Positions 1 to 6,896 of a DNA stretch of 12,229 bases are shown here, one piece after another (positions within the stretch are counted from its first letter, which is position 1; every line of letters starts with the position of its first letter). This DNA is from SXXH01 sp041165735. Lineage in GTDB: Bacteria; Planctomycetota; UBA1135; GCA-002686595. The stretch covers positions 1 through 12,229 of the forward strand of contig JBKDQQ010000157.1 in NCBI GenBank assembly GCA_046341775.1, written 5' to 3'. Under the pieces are notes generated by a model, which was given only the letters and a program-made list of their open reading frames with translations, ran no database searches and was not told the origin of the DNA. The translations under genes were made by a program, and so were the position numbers.

Positions 1-1139
1 GTGTCCGCGAGCAGGCCGCGTTGCTCGAGGTCGGCGAGCAGCGCCGCGACGGGCTGGTCGATCTTGCGGCAGCTCTCCGCCAGGTCGTTGCGCAGGTTGC
101 GGTGGTGGTCCCAGCCGCCCTGGTGGATCTGCACGAAGCGCACGCCCGCTTCGGCGAGGTGGCGCGCCATCAAGCATTGGCGGCCGAAGGCGTCGGTGTC
201 CTCGCCGCCGACGCCGTACGCCGCCAGGGTCTCGCGCTTCTCCTTCGACAAGTCGAGCAGCGCCGGCAACTCGCTCTGCATGCGGAAGGCGAGCTCGTAG
301 CTCTCGATCACGCCTTCGACCTGGTCGTCGCCTTGCTCGCGCTTGAGGTGCTCGCGGTTGAGCTTCTGCAGCAGGTCGAGCTGCTTGCGCTGCGCGTCGC
401 GGTCGAGGCGCGCGTTGGCGGTGTTCGCCACCGGTTCCGAGGCGGCGCGCGCCACCCGTCCCGCGCCCGCCACCGGCATGCCTTGGAAGGTCGCCGGCAG
501 GAACGCGCTGCCGTGCTGCTGCGCGCTGCCGCCGGGCGGATTGATCGTCACGAAGCCCGGCAAGTTGCGGTTCGTCGTGCCGAGCCCGTAGAGCGTCCAC
601 GCGCCCAGCGAAGGACGGACGAACTGGAAGGAACCCGTGTGCAGCTTCAACTGCGCCTGCGGATGCGCCGGCACCTCGGTCTGCATGCCGCGCAAGAGGC
701 ACAGCTTGTCGGCTTGCTTGGCCAGGTTCGGCAGGAGGCTGCTGATCATCAAGCCGCTCTTGCCGGACGGATGGAACTCCCACGGGCTGGCGAGCAGTTT
801 CGCGCCTTGGCGGAACTGTCCGGAGATGGACTTGCCGTCGTCGCGCTTCAACGCGCTCTTGTGGTCGAAGGTGTCGACGTGCGACGGCGCGCCCGACATG
901 TTGAGGAAGATCACGCGCTTGGCGCGCGCGGCGTGGTGTCCGGCGCGCGGCGCGAGCGGGTCGAGCGCCGCGCCGTCCTGCGCACCGCGCGCGAAACTCG
1001 TGCGCGCCAGCGACGACTCCGCGAGCATCCCCTGGAGGGCCAGCCAGCCGAAGCCCAAGGCGCCGAGGCGCAACGCCTCGCGCCGGTGGCAGTTCGAAGG
1101 GTCGCCTTGGTCCGCGTCGTTCCGGATCTGGTCGTTCAT
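1..1139 (-). CDS. DUF1501 domain-containing exported protein, C-terminus cut by window edge
   Basis: The visible 379 residues match the DUF1501 family, which belongs to the sulfatase/alkaline-phosphatase-like fold and is abundant in planctomycetes. The biochemical role is unproven. A twin-arginine export signal is visible near the N-terminus (RR at residues 19-20 in HRREALRLGALGFGWLAL), so the protein is probably sent folded across the cytoplasmic membrane by Tat. Family signatures follow: KRVIFLNMSGAPSHVDTFD at about residues 74-92, FGRQCLMARHLAEAGVRFVQ, then GGWDHHRN with W343 D344 H345 H346, the usual metal-site-like His/Asp motif. Family members are usually 430-500 residues, so some 60-120 residues lie off the left edge. 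It follows the DUF1553 gene on the same strand after a 58-bp gap and is probably cotranscribed with it. No clear Shine-Dalgarno sequence precedes the ATG at 1139; the start was chosen because it precedes the Tat signal directly. Family assignment is firm; enzymatic function is not. Confidence 0.93.
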   Translation of the reverse strand, partial: MNDQIRNDADQGDPSNCHRREALRLGALGFGWLALQGMLAESSLARTSFARGAQDGAALDPLAPRAGHHAARAKRVIFLNMSGAPSHVDTFDHKSALKRDDGKSISGQFRQGAKLLASPWEFHPSGKSGLMISSLLPNLAKQADKLCLLRGMQTEVPAHPQAQLKLHTGSFQFVRPSLGAWTLYGLGTTNRNLPGFVTINPPGGSAQQHGSAFLPATFQGMPVAGAGRVARAASEPVANTANARLDRDAQRKQLDLLQKLNREHLKREQGDDQVEGVIESYELAFRMQSELPALLDLSKEKRETLAAYGVGGEDTDAFGRQCLMARHLAEAGVRFVQIHQGGWDHHRNLRNDLAESCRKIDQPVAALLADLEQRGLLAD

Positions 1140-1197
1140 GGCATCGTGCTCGAAAGGTGCTGGTGCAGGCGCGGGTGGATGCGCGGAGGGATGGCGT

Positions 1198-3975
1198 TCA
1201 GCCGAGGAAGCGGAACTCGGCGCCTTGGAACAGGGTCTGCACGAAGGCGGACCAGGCTTGCGTGCGCGCGTCGGGCGGCGTTGGCGCGCCGAGTCGTTCG
1301 CGCGGCAGGCGTCGCGCCGGAGGCCCGCTGCGGGTGTCCGCGGCGGCGTCGAAGTCGGCGAGGAAGCGCTGCACGGCTTGTTGCTCGCTCGACGTGGGCT
1401 TGCGGCCCAAGGCGCGCAGAAAGGCGGACTCGATGCGGCCGGCGTCGTCGCCCGCCGCTTGCAGCAGCGACTTCGCCAACGCATCGCTGGCCTCGACGAC
1501 CGTCGGGTCGTTCATCAGGAACAAGGCCTGCGTGGCGACGTTCGTCTCCTCGCGTCGGCCGACGACGAAGGACGGATCGGCCATGTCGAACACCGCGAGG
1601 CTCTCCGGCAGGTGGTCGCGCAGGATGGGCAAGTAGAGGGAACGCACCGGGCGCCTGTCGGCGACCAGTTCCAGGACCTGCTCGTTGCGCAGCACGCCTT
1701 CGAGGAAGGCCGCGTTGGAGCCCACGGGCGGCGTCGTCTGCAGCAGTCCCGCCGCGAAGAGCATCGAATCGCGGATGGCCTCGGCCTCGAGACGCCGCTC
1801 GGGGAAGCGCCACAGCGCGACCACTTCGGGGTCGCGCGCCAAATGGCGCGGGTCGTCCTGCGACGCCAGCCTGTAGGTGCGCGACAGCACGATGCGCCGC
1901 ACCAGTTTCTTCGTCGACCAGCCCTCGTCGACGAGGGTCGCCGCCAGCCAATCGAGCAGCTCGGGATGCTCCGGCGGTTGGCCCGCGAGGCCGAAGTTGT
2001 CGACGGTCGGCACGATGCCGTCGCCGAAAAGGTGCGACCACACGCGGTTGGCCCACACGCGCGCCGTGAGCGGGTTCGACTCCGACGCGATCCAGCGCGC
2101 CAACTCCAGGCGTCCGCTGCCCGCGCCGATGGCGGGTTCGCCGTAGGGCTCGAGCACGGTCAGGAAGCCGCGTTGCACGACTTCGCCGGGCTTGTCCAAC
2201 TCGCCGCGCTTCAACACGGCGATGTCGCGCGGCTTGCCCTCGGCCACGCCCATCGCCACGCGGTTCTTCTCGTTCGAGCGCCCGTCCGCGTCGTAGCGCG
2301 ACAGGAGTTCGTCGAGCAGCTTGCCTTGTTGTTCCAAGGCGCGTTGGCGCACGCGGTTGACCGCGTCGGGCCGCGCGTCCACGCCCGTGCGCGCCTGCAT
2401 GTTCTCCTCGGCGGCGCGCTCCGCCTGGCGCTCCGTCACGCCGCGCACGCGCTCGATGGCGACGCGCACCGTGGCGGGCATGGTCGGGCCGTCGGGCAGG
2501 CGCGCATCGGCGGGCAAGGCCACCAACTCGCTCGGATGGTCGTTGCCTTGGCTCCGTTGCGTCCCGTAGCGCGTCTCTGTGCTGACGAAGATGCCCGCGA
2601 GCGAGTAGTAGTCCTCGATCGGGATCGGATCGAACTTGTGGTCGTGGCAGCGCGCGCACGAGATCGTCAAGCCGAGCATGCCTTGCGACAGCGCGTCGAT
2701 CTGCTCGTCGGCCACGTCGAGCATGAATTGACGCTTGTCGCGCGCGTTGTGGCTCTTCGAGCCGACGGCGAGGTAGCCGGTGGCGACCAGTTGCGAGGCG
2801 CGCTGGTCGGCGTCCTCCGCGGGCAGCAGGTCGCCCGCGACTTGCATGGCGAGGAAGCGGTCGTAGGCCATGTCGTCGTTGAAGGCCGACACGACCCAGT
2901 CGCGGTAGCGCCACGCGTGCGGGTAGGCGACGTTGCGCTCCTTGCCCGAGCTCTCGGCGTAGCGCGCGACATCCAACCAATGGCGGCCCCAGCGCTCGCC
3001 GAAGGCGGGCGAGGCGAGCAGGCGGTCGACGACCTTGGCGTGCGCGTCGGGCGAACGGTCGGCCTCGAAGGCCGCCAAATCCGCGGGCGTGGGCGGCAGG
3101 CCGGTCAGGTCGAGCGTCACGCGACGCAGCCAGGTCGACTTGGACGCGTCGGCGACCGGCGCGACGCCGCGCGCCTGCATCGCCTCGAGCAGGAACCGGT
3201 CGATGGGCTCCTGCGACCAGGTGTTGCCGGCGATCGAGGGAGGTTCGACCGGCTCGACGGGGCGGAAGGCCCAATGGTCCCGCCGCAGGGCCTCGTAGTC
3301 GTACTCGATGTCGTAGCTCTCGACCTCGGTGCCCTCGCCCTCGCCGGCGGAAGCCGCAGCGCCCGAACTCTTCGGCCAAGGCGCGCCCATGCGCACCCAA
3401 TCCTCCAGCACGCCGATCTCCGCGTCGGAGAGCTTCTTCTTCGGCGGCATGGAGAGGTCCTCGTCCTCCCACCGCACGACCTTGACGAGGAGGCTCGCCT
3501 CCACGTCGCCCGGCACGAGCGCTGGCCCGGAAGGTCCGCCCTCGAGGAGCGACGCGCGGCTGTCGACGCGGATGCCGCCCTTGACCTTGCCGGCCTCGGG
3601 GCTGTGGCAGCTGTAGCAGTTGGCGGCGAGCAGCGGCCGGACCTTGGATTCGAAGAACGCGAGCTGGTCGCTCGTCATGTCGTCCGACGCGTCGCTGGCG
3701 GGCTTGGCGGGTTCGCTCGGCGCCGCGCCATCGCGCGCCGCGAGGAAGTCCGCCTCGCTGATGAAGCCGTCGCGGTCGCGGTCGAGGCGCCGGAACACGG
3801 CAGGCGCGCGCGGGTACTCGGCGCGGCTGATCTTGCCGTCGAGGTCGGTGTCGAAGCGCTGCTTGAGCGCGCGCCAAGCTTGCGCTCCGTCGCGCTCCTG
3901 GGCCGCCGACCAAGCCACCGCCGCCGTGGAGCACAGCACCACCGCCGTCAGGTATGTGTACGCGCGCATCTTCAT
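1198..3975 (-). CDS. PSD1/PSCyt1-DUF1549-DUF1553 planctomycete cytochrome-like protein with N-terminal EF-hand pair
   Basis: A 925-residue exported multidomain protein; numbering is from the chosen ATG. A hydrophobic signal peptide (MKMRAYTYLTAVVLCSTAAVAW) comes first. Two canonical EF-hand loops follow: DTDLDGKISRAE at about 42-53 and DRDRDGFISEAD at about 65-76. Next is a PSCyt1 cytochrome domain with haem-binding CYSCH at 120-124 and a possible distal Met in DLSMPPKKK near 175. DUF1549/PSCyt2 spans about 252-454, with WLDVARYAESSG and a second CxxCH in CARCHDHKFDPIP at 440-444. DUF1553 spans about 621-880 (LARWIASESNPLTARVWANR). In planctomycetes such proteins are paired with DUF1501 proteins, as here, and are proposed to act in periplasmic redox chemistry during polysaccharide breakdown; this role is inferred. 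The ATG at 3975 is preferred over the in-frame ATG at 3993 because GGCGAGAA lies just upstream and it opens directly into a signal peptide. Domain assignment is firm. Confidence 0.95.
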   Translation of the reverse strand: MKMRAYTYLTAVVLCSTAAVAWSAAQERDGAQAWRALKQRFDTDLDGKISRAEYPRAPAVFRRLDRDRDGFISEADFLAARDGAAPSEPAKPASDASDDMTSDQLAFFESKVRPLLAANCYSCHSPEAGKVKGGIRVDSRASLLEGGPSGPALVPGDVEASLLVKVVRWEDEDLSMPPKKKLSDAEIGVLEDWVRMGAPWPKSSGAAASAGEGEGTEVESYDIEYDYEALRRDHWAFRPVEPVEPPSIAGNTWSQEPIDRFLLEAMQARGVAPVADASKSTWLRRVTLDLTGLPPTPADLAAFEADRSPDAHAKVVDRLLASPAFGERWGRHWLDVARYAESSGKERNVAYPHAWRYRDWVVSAFNDDMAYDRFLAMQVAGDLLPAEDADQRASQLVATGYLAVGSKSHNARDKRQFMLDVADEQIDALSQGMLGLTISCARCHDHKFDPIPIEDYYSLAGIFVSTETRYGTQRSQGNDHPSELVALPADARLPDGPTMPATVRVAIERVRGVTERQAERAAEENMQARTGVDARPDAVNRVRQRALEQQGKLLDELLSRYDADGRSNEKNRVAMGVAEGKPRDIAVLKRGELDKPGEVVQRGFLTVLEPYGEPAIGAGSGRLELARWIASESNPLTARVWANRVWSHLFGDGIVPTVDNFGLAGQPPEHPELLDWLAATLVDEGWSTKKLVRRIVLSRTYRLASQDDPRHLARDPEVVALWRFPERRLEAEAIRDSMLFAAGLLQTTPPVGSNAAFLEGVLRNEQVLELVADRRPVRSLYLPILRDHLPESLAVFDMADPSFVVGRREETNVATQALFLMNDPTVVEASDALAKSLLQAAGDDAGRIESAFLRALGRKPTSSEQQAVQRFLADFDAAADTRSGPPARRLPRERLGAPTPPDARTQAWSAFVQTLFQGAEFRFLG

Positions 3976-4032
3976 GGTTCTCGCCGGCGACATGGGAAGG
4001 TCGCGGAGCCGAGCCCACGGACCCGGTCCCGA

Positions 4033-4060
4033 CTTGGTTTTTCGGCTGGAAACCCTGCCG
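4033..4060. repeat. Imperfect palindrome, copy A of a two-copy intergenic element
   Basis: The plus strand begins CTTGG, continues TTTTTCGGCTG and ends GAAACCCTGCCG. The inner 19 bases from 4036 form a 5-bp inverted repeat (GGTTT/AAACC), plus two possible G-T pairs on the plus strand. Both ends match copy B at 4107-4133. If the minus-strand promoter at 4095-4100 is real, this copy lies within the DUF1553 leader RNA and could form a small hairpin. Confidence 0.5.
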
Positions 4061-4094
4061 GGCCAAGCCGCGCACCCGCGCCAGACCTAGGAAC

Positions 4095-4100
4095 ATCGTA
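4095..4100 (-). promoter_or_regulatory. Candidate -10 element (TACGAT) for the DUF1553-DUF1501 operon
   Basis: Reading the minus strand, TTTACGAT stands out in a GC-rich region, and the same TACGAT hexamer occurs in promoter position near 9425-9430 (minus) and 9534-9539 (plus). Transcription from here would start near 4087 and give a leader of about 110 bases before the ATG at 3975. No TTGACA-like -35 is visible; the palindrome at 4107-4133 occupies that place. Weak, pattern-based call. Confidence 0.35.
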
Positions 4101-4106
4101 AAGGTG

Positions 4107-4133
4107 CTTGGGTTCCGCAGCGAAACCCTGACG
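4107..4133. repeat. Near-perfect palindrome, copy B of a two-copy intergenic element; candidate operator
   Basis: The core GGGTTCCGCAGCGAAACCC at 4110-4128 is an inverted repeat with 8 of 9 bases paired around a single central A. The flanks CTTG and GAAACCCTGACG match copy A at 4033-4060. The start-to-start distance is 74 bp, close to seven turns of B-DNA, so both copies would face the same side of the helix. This copy lies just upstream of the candidate minus-strand -10 at 4095-4100, where a regulator would act on that promoter. The binding protein is unknown. Confidence 0.5.
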
Positions 4134-4189
4134 CGCGACCTCCGCCATGGCGCCCCCGCGATCCGTCCGCCGGGCCGTCGCGCAGGGGA

Positions 4190-4195
4190 TAGAAT
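4190..4195 (+). promoter_or_regulatory. Candidate -10 element (TAGAAT) for the glycosyltransferase 9 operon
   Basis: TAGAAT is a good match to the sigma-70-type TATAAT consensus. It ends 7 bases before the ATG at 4203, which would place the transcript start at or next to the start codon. No -35 hexamer is apparent. It belongs to a set of similarly placed TANNNT hexamers in this window. Confidence 0.5.
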
Positions 4196-4202
4196 ACGGG
4201 TC

Positions 4203-5489
4203 ATGTCCGGCCGGAGCGGGATCTCGATGCACAGCCTGCAAGCCGCGGACAGGTGGCTCGGCCGGTTGGCGTTCGCGGCGCTTCAGCCATGGCGCCTGAT
4301 GCGCCAGCTCCTCGGACCGCGCGAAAGCGGCGACCACGTGCTGCTGCTCAAGTTCTGGGGCCTCGGCAGCATCCAACTGCTCGGGCCGGCGGTGGCGGCC
4401 CTGAAGCGGCGCCACCCGGATGCCCGCCTCGTGTTCGTCACCCTGCAGGAGAACGCCGAGTTCGCGCGCGCGCTGGGTCTGTTCGACGAGGTTCGGACGC
4501 TCGATGTGCGCGCGCAGCCGAGCCTCGCTGGTTGGGTGCGCATCGGTTGGCGCATCGCGCGCCTCGTGCGCGTGCTGCGCGCCGAACGCTACCGCGCCGT
4601 GTACGACTTCGAGTTCTTCACGCGCTTCTCGGCCTTCGTGGCCTTCCTGTGCGGCGCGCCCGATTCGCATGGCTTCTCGGCGCCCGGCGTGTGGCGCGGC
4701 GGCTTCCATCGCCGCACGACGCCCTTCAATCGGTACTGGCACGTGGCGCGCAACTTCCGCGCGCTCGCCGGCGGCGAGAACGGACGGGACGTGGCCATCG
4801 ACGAAGTGGTCGGGTGCGAGCCCTCCGCGGCGGCGCGCGCGGCGCTGGAGCGAAGGTTGGACGCCGCGGCGGCGCGCGGGCCGCTGGTCGTCGTCAACGC
4901 CAACGCCGGGCGACTGTCGCTCGAACGTCGTTGGCCCGCCGCCCGGCACGCCGAACTCTCGCGCCTCCTCGCCGACGAGGACGAGGCCACGGTCGTGCTC
5001 GTGGGCGCGCCCTCCGAGGTGGCGCACGTGGCCGAAGTGCGCGCGCTGGCGGGCGCGACGCGACGCGGCGCCGTGCTGGATTGGAGCGGACGGCTCGCCT
5101 TCGACGAGTTCCTCGCGCTGCTCGCGCGCGCCGACCTCGTGGTCAGCAACGACTCGGGTCCGATGCACATCGCCGCGGCCATGGGCACGCCGACCCTCGG
5201 CTTGTTCGGCCCTGAGACGCCGGTCCTGTACGGGCCGCTCGGCGCGCGCGCGCACGCCTTGTGGAAGCCCGTCGTGTGCAGCCCCTGCATCAACGTCCAC
5301 AACAACAAGCAGGTCACCTGCTGGCGCGGCACGCCGGAATGCCTGACGGGGATCGCCGTGCAGGAGGTGCTGGCCGAAGCGCGCGTGCTCCTGTCCGGCG
5401 GCGTGCTGCAACCGGCGCTCTCCTTGCCCCGGCGGGGCGGATTGCGCGTCGTGTCCGCCGCCGGCGCGCGCCAGGGAGCGCCCGCATGA
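4203..5489 (+). CDS. Glycosyltransferase family 9 (heptosyltransferase-like) protein
   Basis: A 428-residue soluble GT-B-fold protein of the ADP-heptose:LPS heptosyltransferase family (GT9), which transfers a nucleotide-activated sugar to a cell-surface glycolipid in the cytoplasm. The N-terminal fold carries LLLKFWGLGSIQLLGPAVAAL at about 47-67. The C-terminal half has VVVNANAG at about 229-236, ERRWP, and the donor-site signature VVSNDSGPMHIAAAMGTP at about 313-330 followed by LGLFGPETP. Four cysteines (about 359, 362, 373, 380) sit near the C-terminus as CSPC, then C and C. The ATG at 4203 is supported by a -10-like TAGAAT 7 bases upstream; an alternative ATG at 4227 has GGAG 10 bases upstream and would remove eight residues. 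The stop overlaps the next gene's start as ATGA, so the two are translationally coupled. The sugar and acceptor are unknown; heptose is the family default, not something shown here. Confidence 0.9.
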   Translation: MSGRSGISMHSLQAADRWLGRLAFAALQPWRLMRQLLGPRESGDHVLLLKFWGLGSIQLLGPAVAALKRRHPDARLVFVTLQENAEFARALGLFDEVRTLDVRAQPSLAGWVRIGWRIARLVRVLRAERYRAVYDFEFFTRFSAFVAFLCGAPDSHGFSAPGVWRGGFHRRTTPFNRYWHVARNFRALAGGENGRDVAIDEVVGCEPSAAARAALERRLDAAAARGPLVVVNANAGRLSLERRWPAARHAELSRLLADEDEATVVLVGAPSEVAHVAEVRALAGATRRGAVLDWSGRLAFDEFLALLARADLVVSNDSGPMHIAAAMGTPTLGLFGPETPVLYGPLGARAHALWKPVVCSPCINVHNNKQVTCWRGTPECLTGIAVQEVLAEARVLLSGGVLQPALSLPRRGGLRVVSAAGARQGAPA

Positions 5490-6859
5490 AGGTGCTGCTC
5501 CTGAATCCACCGGGGGAGCGCACCTACATCCGCGACTACTTCTGCTCGAAGACCACCAAGTCGAACTACCTGTTCCACCCGATCGACCTGGTCGTGCTGT
5601 CCGGCGTGGTTGGCTCGCGCCACGAGATCGGCGTGCTCGATTGCATCGCCGAGGAACTCGCGCCGGACGCGGCGCGGGAGCGCATCGACTCGTTCGCCCC
5701 TGAGGCGATCGTCGCGCTGGTCGGCTCGGTTTCGTGGCCCGAGGACAAGCGCTTCCTCGCCGACCAGGCCGCGCGCGGCCGGCGGATCGCCGCGATCGGC
5801 GACGTGCTGCACGAGCGGAGCGCCGCGCGCCTCGCCGAGGAGCCGTGGCTCGACTGCGCGCTGCACGACTTCTCGTCGGACGACGTGCTGCATTGGCTGG
5901 AGGGCGAACCCGGGCGCGTGGCCGACGCGACCGTGCGCCTGCCGCATGGCATCGAGGAGCGCCGCCTCGGCAAGAAGCGCGGGGAGTTCCGCACGCCCGT
6001 CCCGCGCCACGAGTTGTTCCGCCACGAGCTCTACCGGTTCTCGTTCGCGCGACGCACGCCCTTCGCCACCATCCTGACCGACTACGGCTGTCCGTATCCG
6101 TGCACCTTCTGCGTCATCGGCACGCTGGGATTCAAGACGCGCCCGGTCGAGGACGCCCTGCGCGAAGTCGACCACGTGCGTTCGCTCGGCATCTCCGAGC
6201 TCTTCTTCCTCGACCAGACCTTCGGCGTCGTCAAGCAACGCGGACTGGAGCTGTGCCGCGGCCTCGAGGAGCGCGGCGGGTTGTCGTGGACGGCGTTCAC
6301 GCGACCGGACGCGGCCGACGACGAGCGCCTGGCGGCCATGAAGCGCGCTGGTTGCCACACGGTGATCCTCGGCGTCGAGAGCGCCGACGACGGACAACTC
6401 GCGGCCTACAAGAAGGGCTACGAGGTGCAGGTGGTGCGCGACGCGTTCCGTCGCGCGCGACGCCACGGCCTGCGCACCGTCGGCACCTTCATCGTCGGCC
6501 TGCCGGACGAGACCGCCGAGTCGCTGCGCGCGACGCTGCGGCTGGCGGTCGAGCTGGACATCGACTTCCTTTCGCTCAACATGGCGGTGCCGCGCTTCGG
6601 CACGGAGTTCCGCGCGCGCGCGATCGAGCTGGGGTTGTGCGACCCCGACGACCTCGTCATGGACCAAGGGGGCGAGGACGCCTTCCTCCCGACGCGCACC
6701 CTGTCGCGCGAGGAGATGCTCGCCTTGAAGAAGGAGCTGGTGCGCAAGTTCTACCTCCGGCCCGGTTGGCTGGCGCGTCGCGCCTTGGATGTGCGCGGAC
6801 CGCGCGAGTTGGCGCGGCAACTGCGCGAAGGCTGGGCCCTGCTCTCGCGCAACACCTGA
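5486..6859 (+). CDS. Radical SAM protein with N-terminal B12-binding-type domain
   Basis: A 457-residue protein of the B12-binding-domain radical SAM group (BchE/HpnP/methylthiotransferase-like architecture). Residues 1 to about 150 form a Rossmann-like cobalamin-binding-type domain starting MKVLLLNPPGE and including HPIDLVVLSGVVGSRHEIGV. I do not see the DxHxxG motif that supplies the cobalt-ligating histidine, so cobalamin may bind base-off or not at all. The radical SAM core begins near 190, with the [4Fe-4S] cluster motif CPYPCTFC (C202, C206, C209). Further conserved pieces are ELFFLDQTFGV, GVESADDGQLAAYKKGY near 296-312 and TFIVGLPDET near 334-343. The start has AGGGAG 7 bases upstream and overlaps the glycosyltransferase stop by four bases, a clear sign of coupled expression. 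It probably modifies the lipid or glycan that its neighbours assemble; the substrate is unknown. Confidence 0.9.
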   Translation: MKVLLLNPPGERTYIRDYFCSKTTKSNYLFHPIDLVVLSGVVGSRHEIGVLDCIAEELAPDAARERIDSFAPEAIVALVGSVSWPEDKRFLADQAARGRRIAAIGDVLHERSAARLAEEPWLDCALHDFSSDDVLHWLEGEPGRVADATVRLPHGIEERRLGKKRGEFRTPVPRHELFRHELYRFSFARRTPFATILTDYGCPYPCTFCVIGTLGFKTRPVEDALREVDHVRSLGISELFFLDQTFGVVKQRGLELCRGLEERGGLSWTAFTRPDAADDERLAAMKRAGCHTVILGVESADDGQLAAYKKGYEVQVVRDAFRRARRHGLRTVGTFIVGLPDETAESLRATLRLAVELDIDFLSLNMAVPRFGTEFRARAIELGLCDPDDLVMDQGGEDAFLPTRTLSREEMLALKKELVRKFYLRPGWLARRALDVRGPRELARQLREGWALLSRNT

Positions 6860-6881
6860 GGCGTCCGCGGCGCGCGTGCGC

Positions 6882-6887
6882 TAAGCT
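6882..6887 (+). promoter_or_regulatory. Candidate -10 element (TAAGCT) before the membrane glycosyltransferase-like gene
   Basis: TAAGCT sits in the 37-bp gap after the radical SAM gene and ends 9 bases before the ATG at 6897. There is no Shine-Dalgarno sequence between it and the ATG. No -35 is visible. The gene may also be read through from the upstream operon. Confidence 0.35.
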
Positions 6888-6896
6888 CGCGCGTCG

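Noticed and set aside
637..4101. Very long open frame on the plus strand across the DUF1501/DUF1553 genes
   Set aside because: It is antisense to two genes with clear domain motifs. Its product is dominated by Arg, Ala, Val and Gly with no recognisable domain, as expected for the opposite strand of a GC-rich gene.
1136..4204. Second long open frame on the minus strand, overlapping the DUF1553 gene in another frame
   Set aside because: Its translation is Arg/Ala/Gly-rich low-complexity sequence, while the overlapping frame carries haem motifs, a signal peptide and family signatures.
6860..6896. GC-rich near-palindrome CGCGCG...GCTAAGC...CGCGCG between the radical SAM and GT-C-like genes, as a terminator
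   Set aside because: The arms are simple CG runs common throughout this DNA, the pairing is interrupted, and there is no T-tract.
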